A stretch of DNA of 40,087 nt from Geminicoccaceae bacterium (GTDB lineage: Bacteria; Pseudomonadota; Alphaproteobacteria; Geminicoccales; Geminicoccaceae), in the NCBI GenBank assembly GCA_020445645.1, contig JAGRGG010000029.1:1-40087 (forward strand). Direction: 5' to 3'. Below, piece after piece: positions 34,666-40,087 of the stretch. Every line of letters begins with the position of its first letter. The stretch's first letter is position 1. The notes beneath the pieces were generated by a model. It was given only the letters and a program-made list of their open reading frames with translations. It did no database searches and had not been told where the DNA came from. Made by a program: the position numbers and the translations under genes.

Positions 34666-34848
34666 GTGCCGATAAGGCGGCGGGACGAGGCGCGCCCGAC
34701 GAAGCGGTCCTATGGCTGGTCGGAGGACGCGACGTTCCTGGTGCCGGACGGGGTCGGCGAGGACGACCCGACGCGCCAGCCGGTGGAGCAGCCCGTGTCG
34801 CTACGGACGATTCCGGGGCTGATCGTGCCGGACTTGGCCGAGGTGTGA
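34666..34848 (+). pseudogene. transketolase remnant with internal deletion
   Basis: The last ~60 codons of this frame join two pieces of transketolase. The first, TKRSYGWSEDATFLVPDGV, matches the segment after the TPP domain (E. coli TktA TREQLGW...FEIPSEI). It runs directly into GEDDPTRQPVEQPVSLRTIP, which matches the pyrimidine-domain signature GEDGPTHQPVEQ...SLR. About 180 residues between them are missing, and the conserved His of PTHQP has become Arg. The N- and C-terminal parts are absent. It can have no activity. It sits right after eryI, where an erythrose-4-phosphate-using transketolase would make sense, and marks the end of the ordinary chromosomal part. Confidence 0.8.
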
Positions 34849-35013
34849 CGGGTGATCATGAGGCTTCGCCACGGACCCGCCGCCCCCGTCCCGATCGTCC
34901 TTGCTTTCGGGCCGTACCCGCTCGGCGGGCCGCGCGACCGAAGCCTGCGATCGTTATAGTGCCGCTTGGATGCGTGCGTGGTCGTGGCGCTGCCATGAAG
35001 AACCCGGCCCACG

Positions 35014-35038
35014 GCGCCCCCTTGCCGCAAGGGGGCGC
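35014..35038. repeat. perfect 12-bp palindrome
   Basis: GCGCCCCCTTGC (35014-35025) and GCAAGGGGGCGC (35027-35038) form a perfect 12-base-pair inverted repeat with a one-base centre. It lies in the non-coding stretch between the transketolase remnant and the first integrase remnant. Nothing else is supported in 34849-35079. Confidence 0.75.
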
Positions 35039-35079
35039 AAGGGGTTCCAAAAGGGGGAAGGACAACCTGCCCCCACACC

Positions 35080-35217
35080 ATGGGACTGGACCAGCTAGGG
35101 CTGCCTGAGGCGGAGCTTGAGAAGCTGTGCACCCTCTGCCGGCGGCTGCGGGTGAGCCAGACCGGGCTGACAGCCAAGAACCGCGCACGCCTGTAGCCGT
35201 TCGACGACCCATCATCC
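35080..35217 (+). pseudogene. integrase remnant 1 (internal fragment with nonsense codon)
   Basis: The frame from ATG 35080 reads MGLDQLGLPEAELEKLC and then LTAKNRARL, stops at TAG 35194-35196, and continues after the stop with PFDDP. The run LT-KNR-RL-x-FDDP is the pattern of a central segment of certain phage-type tyrosine recombinases, so the stop probably arose by mutation of a Gln codon. No catalytic Arg/His/Tyr region is present. Confidence 0.5.
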
Positions 35218-35227
35218 GCAGCAGCGG

Positions 35228-35667
35228 ATGATCCGGTCCGAAGGGCCGCAGGCGTGGGCGGTGGCGACGAGGCAGGGCGACCTGCTGGACGAACCGGCCC
35301 CACTGGCGCACCTGATGCCCTCGACGCCGGCAAGCTACGCCACCGCCTACGGCCAGTTGCTCACCTTCCTGCAACGCCAGAAGGCGCTGCACCCGGATGA
35401 GGCGCCGATGGCACGGGTGACGCGCGAGCGCATCCTGGCTTACGTCGAGGGGACGCGCGAGAGGGTGGCCCCGCAGACCCTGCGCGACCCGGGTGCTCGG
35501 CGTCTACCTCGTCATCAAGGTCTTGGCATCCAAGGCCGACTGAGCGTGGCTCAAGCGCCCCGTGGCCCGCGTCGCGCAGAACATGAAGCCGGTCCGGGAC
35601 AAGCGCCGTCGCCTGCGCTCGCCGGACGAACTGGTCGCCGCCGGCCTGCAGCTCATGGCCGGGATGA
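35228..35667 (+). pseudogene. integrase remnant 2 (N-terminal part, frameshifted, truncated)
   Basis: The first part, from ATG 35228, has the core-binding-domain pattern SYATAYGQLLTFLQRQKAL, then RVTRERILAYVEGTRERVAP. Around 35480-35490 the frame shifts, and homology continues as RVLGVYLVIKVLASKAD, a TGA at 35541-35543 in place of the Trp of a DW-WL motif, then AWLKRPVARVAQNMKPVRDKR and LVAAGLQLM. It ends abruptly about 35665, where the AT-richer DUF262 segment begins, and the catalytic domain is gone. Confidence 0.65.
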
Positions 35668-35703
35668 TACATGCTGGCAGACACGAGCTTTGGGATCACT
35701 CTT

Positions 35704-37395
35704 TTACACTCCCAGGCGCCACTCGGTTTTCAGCTTCTCGATCAAGCTGCTTTGCCGCTCCTCCAGCAGATTCGGTGTCCATTCAGGGCTATTTAAAACC
35801 TGAGAAGTGATCGCAAAGGTCGTTACCCCACTTTTCTGAAAGTACTCTTTTTTCTTGCGCTCAAAATCGTAATTTTGCGCCTGCGCATTCTTCTGCCTTG
35901 ACAGCAAGACGAGGTTGGCAAGCCTATGGACCCATGCCGTCCGCTTGTCGGGTTCGGGGAACCAGGATAGCCAGACCGAGCCAGCGGCCGGCGCCTGCGG
36001 CAGAACGTGCTCGATGCTCAAGATCTTGTGCTCGTAAGTGACGCCATGGTCGGCCAGCAGGCCATCCAAGCGCAGGAGCAACGGCAGACGGACGCGGGTT
36101 TGTAAATAGATGGGACCATCCAATGCATCGAGTACCGCCGCTTTCTCTTCCCCCGAAAGTTGAAGCGCCGATGCCTCGGCATACAGATCGTCCCCCCGCT
36201 CGATCGCACGGAGCACGCCTGAATAGCGATTGATGCGATCATTGATATCGGCACGCCGAATGAAAAGCGCGTAGGCGAGCCGCTCCAGATCGCGGGTAAA
36301 CCTGATCAATGCCTCTCGATCGTCCCTATTCTTGTGAAAGAAGGCGATCGCAGGCGACACCCAATCGCTGTTGTCGAGGCGCCCCAGATGCTTTAGATAA
36401 GCGTTCACCTTTTCAGCGTCGCCCGTACTTTGATAAGCCGCTTTCGAAACGATCTGATAGGCTTCGGCATGGGGCTTAAGTACGTCATCGATGAACTGCC
36501 GCTCGCCGCTTTCCTTCAGAACGCTCTCACGAAATTCCTGGTTCAGGCTGCCGCGCGCTTTGCTCTTCACGTGGATCATCCTGATATGCGCGAATAGGTC
36601 CTTGAAATCCTCCCGGCCCAGTTCTTCCTCGATTTCTTCCCACCGATCCGTATATCTTGGTCGTTCGGCGTCAGAAATTCCTCCGATGATGTCGGCTTTG
36701 AGGATATCGGTAGGCGAAAGATCGAGCCCCCGGTCGTTCATCACCGAAAAAATCCTATAGGCTGAGTCCTGGTCGGACGCCGATACTACGACGAGATAAC
36801 AGCGTTGAATCAGGAACTTCGTCAGCCAATCTCGCCGCTTTTGATCGCTTGCCAGGAGAATTTTCCATAAGTATTCGGCATTTTCCTGAATGCGCTGTTG
36901 ACTATTCTTAAAACCAACTTTATCTTTTTTTAAAAAATCCGGCAGACGGTTTTTTACCTGTATATTATCTCTAAAGAAAGATCGATCACGATCCCTAAGG
37001 CTCAGCCGGAATCGATCCTCGCTACCGGCGAATTTATCACCCTGCTCGCAGACATATTTGTCGAGCATGTTGCGCGTGCCTTCTTCATCACAAAGCTCAC
37101 GGAGCACGCAGAGCAGGATCGTCAGGGTCGTGAGCCGCTGCTGCCCGTCGACGACTTGGTGGGCAAGGGCACGCCCCGGGTCCTTGATGACGACGATGCT
37201 GCCCAAGAAGTAGGGCGGCACCTCCTCGATGGACTTCTTCCCATCGCCCATGGCAACCAACAAGTCGTCGAGCAGTTCGGCGGTCTGCTCGGTCGTCCAT
37301 GCGTAAGGGCGTTGATAGGCAGGAATCTCAAAAAGGTAGTCGTCGCTGAATATGCGTTTCAGCTCCTGCTCCTTCGCCTCGATCGTCTGTTTCAT
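35704..37395 (-). CDS. DUF262-DUF1524 protein, GmrSD-like nuclease
   Basis: The 563-residue product has an N-terminal DUF262 (ParB-like NTPase) domain: FEIPAYQRPYAW and VVDGQQRLTTLTILLCVLR. A helical middle follows, then a C-terminal DUF1524 HNH-type nuclease domain: SIEHVLPQAP and HRLANLVLLSRQKNAQAQNYDF. This is the fused GmrS-GmrD arrangement of type IV restriction enzymes that cut modified phage DNA. ATG 37395 has GGAGG 9 bases upstream; a longer reading from 37449 is unlikely. Its base composition is clearly less GC-rich than the rest, and it stands alone between integrase remnants and a tRNA fragment, so it was acquired horizontally. Its reading frame is intact. Confidence 0.9.
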   Translation of the reverse strand: MKQTIEAKEQELKRIFSDDYLFEIPAYQRPYAWTTEQTAELLDDLLVAMGDGKKSIEEVPPYFLGSIVVIKDPGRALAHQVVDGQQRLTTLTILLCVLRELCDEEGTRNMLDKYVCEQGDKFAGSEDRFRLSLRDRDRSFFRDNIQVKNRLPDFLKKDKVGFKNSQQRIQENAEYLWKILLASDQKRRDWLTKFLIQRCYLVVVSASDQDSAYRIFSVMNDRGLDLSPTDILKADIIGGISDAERPRYTDRWEEIEEELGREDFKDLFAHIRMIHVKSKARGSLNQEFRESVLKESGERQFIDDVLKPHAEAYQIVSKAAYQSTGDAEKVNAYLKHLGRLDNSDWVSPAIAFFHKNRDDREALIRFTRDLERLAYALFIRRADINDRINRYSGVLRAIERGDDLYAEASALQLSGEEKAAVLDALDGPIYLQTRVRLPLLLRLDGLLADHGVTYEHKILSIEHVLPQAPAAGSVWLSWFPEPDKRTAWVHRLANLVLLSRQKNAQAQNYDFERKKKEYFQKSGVTTFAITSQVLNSPEWTPNLLEERQSSLIEKLKTEWRLGV

Positions 37396-37472
37396 TTTGC
37401 TTTGCCTCCATAAAACTTGCTTGCTTCTTTGCCAAATATAGATCGGCAATCGTTATCATGCACCTAGAATCA

Positions 37473-37506
37473 AAAAGCCCGCAACCTGTTGTGGCTGCGG
37501 GCTTTT
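37473..37506. terminator. rho-independent terminator, possibly bidirectional
   Basis: AAAAGCCCGCA (37473-37483) pairs perfectly with TGCGGGCTTTT (37496-37506) around a 12-base loop, giving A/T-rich tails on both sides. It lies just downstream of the tRNA-Met fragment in the minus direction, where the original tRNA gene would need a terminator. Confidence 0.8.
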
Positions 37507-37528
37507 GGTCACGTGTCGTGCCGTCTTG

Positions 37529-37573
<45 letters not shown>

Positions 37574-37656
37574 GTAGCCGAAGGGCCTTGCGCCAAAGAA
37601 CGCCAAGCTGCGCCCTAGGGCTCTGTATTGCTCATTCACAATGGGTTAGGACAACA

Positions 37657-37739
37657 CAGGAAGCGCCGAGCCCGCTTCCTGCTCGCACGCATTGCGCCGC
37701 ACTGCGCTTCCTATATGCTTCCTGCAACGGACAGGAAGC
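37657..37739. repeat. five GCTTCCT(G) repeats in both orientations upstream of the integrase
   Basis: CAGGAAGC at 37657-37664 and 37732-37739, and GCTTCCT at 37674-37680, 37706-37712 and 37717-37723, occur within 83 bases. The copies at 37717-37724 (GCTTCCTG) and 37732-37739 form an 8-base-pair hairpin just before the integrase ribosome-binding site. They look like integrase arm-binding sites or an autoregulatory operator. Confidence 0.7.
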
Positions 37740-37753
37740 AAAGGAGGCGTCCC

Positions 37754-38926
37754 ATGCCGAAGCTCACCAAGCGCACCGTCGAGGGCGCGGCCCCGCAGGC
37801 CGCCGACGTCTTCCTCTGGGACGACGAACTGAAGGGCTTCGGCGTGCGCGTCTGGCCGAGCGGCCGGCGGGTCTACCTCGTGCAGTACCGGGCCGGCGGG
37901 CGCACGCGGCGGGTCAAGCTCGGCGCGCACGGCGCCCTCACCGCCGAGGAGGCGAGGAAGCGGGCGCGCGAACTGCTCGGCACGATCGCCGGCGGCGACG
38001 ATCCGGCCGAGGCGCTGCACACCCATCGCCGCGCCCCCACCGTGGCGGCGCTGGGGGCGCGCTTTCTTGCCGAGCACGTCGCCCACCGCTGCAAGCCGAG
38101 CACGCAAGGCGAGTACCGGCGCTGCATCGAACTGTTCATCAACCCGCGCATCGGTACGCACAAGGTACCCGACATACGGCGGCAGCACGTGCAGGCGCTG
38201 CACGACGAGCTTCGCCGCATCCCCTATCAGGCCAACCGCGCGCTCGGCGTGCTCTCCAAGATGTTCAGCCTCGCCGAGGCGTGGGGCCTGCGCCCGGACG
38301 GCTCCAACCCCTGCCGGCATGTGCGGAAGTACCCGGAGCAAAAGCGCGAGCGCTTCCTGTCGGCCGAGGAGCTGCGGCGGCTGGGGGCGGCGCTGGCCGG
38401 GCTCGAAGTCGAGATGCCGGAGATGCGGGCCGCCGTCGCCGCCGTGCGCCTCCTCGTGCTCACGGGCTGCCGCTTGGGCGAGATCCAGACCCTTTGCTGG
38501 GCGCACGTGAAGGGCAGCGTGCTCGAACTGCCGGACAGCAAGACGGGGGCGAAGCGCGTCTGGCTCAACCGCGCCGCCCTCGACGTGCTGGCGGCCTTGG
38601 AGCGCCACGAGGGCAACCCCTACGTCATCCAGGGGCGGCAGCCCAAGAGCCACCTCACCGACCTGCAGAAGCCCTGGCGGCGCATCCGGGCGCGGGCGGG
38701 GCTCGCCGACGTGCGGCTGCACGACCTGCGGCACTCCTTTGCCAGCTTCGCCCTCATGAACGGCGAGGCGCTGCCGGTGATCGGCAGGCTGCTCGGGCAC
38801 AGCCAGGTGCAGACGACGGCCCGCTACGCCCACCTCGCCGACGACCCCCTGCAGGCCGCCGCCGAGCGCACGGGGGCGCACATCAACGCCTTCTTCGATT
38901 CTCAAGCGATCGGCAGGGCGCCGTGA
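37754..38926 (+). CDS. P4-type tyrosine-recombinase integrase
   Basis: The 390-residue integrase has an N-terminal DUF4102-like arm-binding domain (LTKRTVEGAAPQAADVFLWD, GFGVRVWPSGRRVYLVQYR), a SAM-like core-binding domain (about 95-190), and a catalytic domain with Arg in TGCRLGEIQTL, HDLRHSF, LLGHSQVQTTARYAHL (His and nucleophile Tyr). All catalytic residues are present. ATG 37754 is set by AAGGAGG 6 bases upstream; an upstream in-frame extension from 37628 runs through the repeats and is rejected. The tRNA-Met fragment lies beside it. Its stop overlaps the next gene (GTGA). Confidence 0.95.
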   Translation: MPKLTKRTVEGAAPQAADVFLWDDELKGFGVRVWPSGRRVYLVQYRAGGRTRRVKLGAHGALTAEEARKRARELLGTIAGGDDPAEALHTHRRAPTVAALGARFLAEHVAHRCKPSTQGEYRRCIELFINPRIGTHKVPDIRRQHVQALHDELRRIPYQANRALGVLSKMFSLAEAWGLRPDGSNPCRHVRKYPEQKRERFLSAEELRRLGAALAGLEVEMPEMRAAVAAVRLLVLTGCRLGEIQTLCWAHVKGSVLELPDSKTGAKRVWLNRAALDVLAALERHEGNPYVIQGRQPKSHLTDLQKPWRRIRARAGLADVRLHDLRHSFASFALMNGEALPVIGRLLGHSQVQTTARYAHLADDPLQAAAERTGAHINAFFDSQAIGRAP

Positions 38927-39669
38927 GAAGGGGCGCGGCCCGCCCGCGCCTCGGCTGGGAGCAGCAGGGCATACCCTACAGCAGCTTTCCCGATCCCATG
39001 CTGCCCGCGCGTTTCGCCGCCATCTGCGCCGAGGTCGGCATCAATGAGTCGGCACGGGTGGCTGAACTGTTCAACAAGGTGCAATGCGCGACGGTCTATT
39101 TCCGCGCTGCCCACCACTACGAGGAGACCTGCCCGAGCACGAACGAAGTACAAGCCACGTTCGATACCATAATCGACCTCTGCAATCGTCTGTACGCCTT
39201 CCGCGACGGCATGGACGATGTTTCCTATCACTACTTTGCGAAGGCGGCCGAGGATCTGCAGTGGGCCGCCCTGAACGGCAAGGGCAACGCGGCGGCGGAG
39301 ATGCGGGACATCGGCGCCTTGAGGGATGCGTGGCCCGAAGGCCTGCTGTTCATGGATCGGCGAGAGGCATGGGTCGGCATCCGCTACCTGCGCCTTGTTG
39401 CCATGAAGGCGCGCGGGCACGTGCCGAACCGCCAAGCCGGCCGGAAGCATCGCCTTTCGATCCAGTTCTGGATCGAGCGCGTCGGCCGTGCCTGCATCGA
39501 CTTGCTCGGCTGGCAGGTTCGTCTGGACGACCGCGCGCCGATCGGTACCAGCTTGCTTGAGCATTTCCTGGTGCAACTCATGAACGAGATCGAGCCCGCG
39601 CAAGCGCGCTACGTCCGGACGGGGCTGCGCCGCTATCGCGCGAGCCTCAAGCACGCGCCGCACGCATAA
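38923..39669 (+). CDS. unknown island protein translationally coupled to the integrase
   Basis: I do not recognise a family. The 248-residue product begins at GTG 38923, overlapping the integrase stop by 4 bases; ATG 38998 (MLPARFAAICAEVG) is the other option. It looks soluble and mostly helical, with no signal or membrane segment. Visible features are a segment with CATVYFRAAHHYEETC, DIIDLCNRLYAF-like helices, RREAWVGIRYLRLVAMKARG and a basic C-terminus. Its codon and base composition matches the integrase. The coupling suggests a function tied to element maintenance or to a cargo phenotype; neither can be read from the sequence. Confidence 0.75.
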   Translation: MRRGAARPRLGWEQQGIPYSSFPDPMLPARFAAICAEVGINESARVAELFNKVQCATVYFRAAHHYEETCPSTNEVQATFDTIIDLCNRLYAFRDGMDDVSYHYFAKAAEDLQWAALNGKGNAAAEMRDIGALRDAWPEGLLFMDRREAWVGIRYLRLVAMKARGHVPNRQAGRKHRLSIQFWIERVGRACIDLLGWQVRLDDRAPIGTSLLEHFLVQLMNEIEPAQARYVRTGLRRYRASLKHAPHA

Positions 39670-39674
39670 ATCGG

Positions 39675-39713
39675 GTGCAGATTCGCACCTAATTGTTGCG
39701 TGCGAATGGGCAC
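39675..39713. promoter_or_regulatory. paired inverted 14-mers upstream of the AlpA-like gene
   Basis: GTGCAGATTCGCAC (39675-39688) and GTGCGAATGGGCAC (39700-39713) are reverse complements of each other at 12 of 14 positions, separated by 11 bases. They lie in the 113-base gap before the HTH gene and could be its operator or an excisionase binding pair. Confidence 0.55.
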
Positions 39714-39782
39714 GACAGCCGGCGGCTTGCCTGCCTACTGTCCTTCCAGCGCACACCGGCAGCGATGGAAGGAGACGAGGCA

Positions 39783-40028
39783 ATGACGCCGCAAGCAGGG
39801 GAAATACGGCGCCTTGAGGCGCACGAGGATCTGCGGCTCATGAACGAGCACGAGGCCGCCGCCTTCCTCGGCTACACCATCCGCGCCCTGCAGAACTGGC
39901 GCGTGCGCGGCGGCGGGCCGCGCTTCGTCAGGGTGTCCGCCCGCTCGATCCGCTACCGGCGCAAGGATCTGGTCGCCTGGAGCGAGGAGCGCCTCGCCGC
40001 CAGCACTAGCGACGTGTGCCACCCCTGA
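39783..40028 (+). CDS. AlpA/excisionase-like helix-turn-helix protein
   Basis: The 81-residue product has a MerR/AlpA-type winged HTH: LMNEHEAAAFLGYTIRALQNWR, then GGGPRFVRVSARSIRYRRKDLVAW. Such proteins act as excisionases or activators of the integrase in P4-like elements. ATG 39783 follows GGAAGGAGACG. It is the third gene of the element on this side and supports the reading that the island continues beyond the right window edge. Confidence 0.9.
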   Translation: MTPQAGEIRRLEAHEDLRLMNEHEAAAFLGYTIRALQNWRVRGGGPRFVRVSARSIRYRRKDLVAWSEERLAASTSDVCHP

Positions 40029-40087
40029 CACGGTGACGCGGTGATGCTGCCTGTCCGCCCCCGGTGCGCGACCGGCGCGGCAGGGGT

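Noticed and set aside
34856-35392. Minus-strand open frames over the border region
   Set aside because: The translations show no motif, and the plus strand carries recognisable recombinase remnants there.
37628-37753. N-terminal extension of the integrase from 37628
   Set aside because: It lies within the repeat cluster, has no family similarity, and a strong AAGGAGG precedes ATG 37754.

Overview
The window is GC-rich chromosomal DNA (roughly 70% G+C by eye). It looks alphaproteobacterial, judging by the NADP-type isocitrate dehydrogenase tail, the erythritol-type EryC/EryH/EryI set, the many ABC and polyol genes, frequent GTG starts and 4-bp ATGA/GTGA gene overlaps. The last ~5 kb (about 34.8 kb onward) is different: partly AT-richer, with gene remnants, a tRNA fragment, an integrase and a small HTH protein, that is, a mobile-island zone.

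Layout. (1) 1-332: 3' end of icd. (2) 630-5681: a tight five-gene cluster for a membrane machine. It has a four-helix coiled-coil protein, a membrane-anchored vWA-like protein, a MotA/TolQ/ZorA-like channel subunit with a long helical tail, a MotB/ZorB-like partner with an unfamiliar C-terminal domain, and a 65-aa basic protein. I could not match this set to a described system and treat it as the best candidate for something new. (3) 5692-7741 (-): anmK and murQ, anhydro-MurNAc recycling. (4) 7829-13345: a thiolase (-) divergent from a thiolase-fold protein lacking the thiolase residues, a DUF35 partner, a MaoC hydratase, an MFS carrier and a GntR/UTRA regulator. (5) 13469-20587: sugar or polyol operon with SDR, class II aldolase, a ribose-type ABC importer and a PfkB kinase. 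Two near-identical operator-like sites (9003-9014 and 13358-13369) suggest that the GntR protein controls blocks 4 and 5 together.

(6) 20606-25357 (-): a ProXWV-type ABC importer, whose permease carries an extra N-terminal domain, and a LysR regulator. Divergent from it, (7) 25474-32120: flavin reductase, aldehyde dehydrogenase, luciferase-like monooxygenase, DUF1185 protein, alpha/beta hydrolase, TPP enzyme and a CMD-like protein, which together look like an uncharacterised oxidative catabolic pathway fed by the importer. (8) 32168-34633: an EryC-like isomerase (-), then an EryH-like triose-phosphate isomerase and RpiB/EryI (+), the lower part of tetritol catabolism, followed by an internally deleted transketolase remnant (34666-34848).

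(9) 34849-40087: island zone. It holds remnants of two integrases, an intact DUF262-DUF1524 (GmrSD-like) nuclease gene (-), a terminator, the 3' half of a tRNA-Met that marks an attachment site, a P4-type integrase with five GCTTCCT repeats in front of it, a conserved-looking unknown gene overlapping the integrase, and an AlpA-like HTH protein. No CRISPR array, rRNA or complete tRNA was seen. Functions come from reading motifs by eye; no database search was possible.
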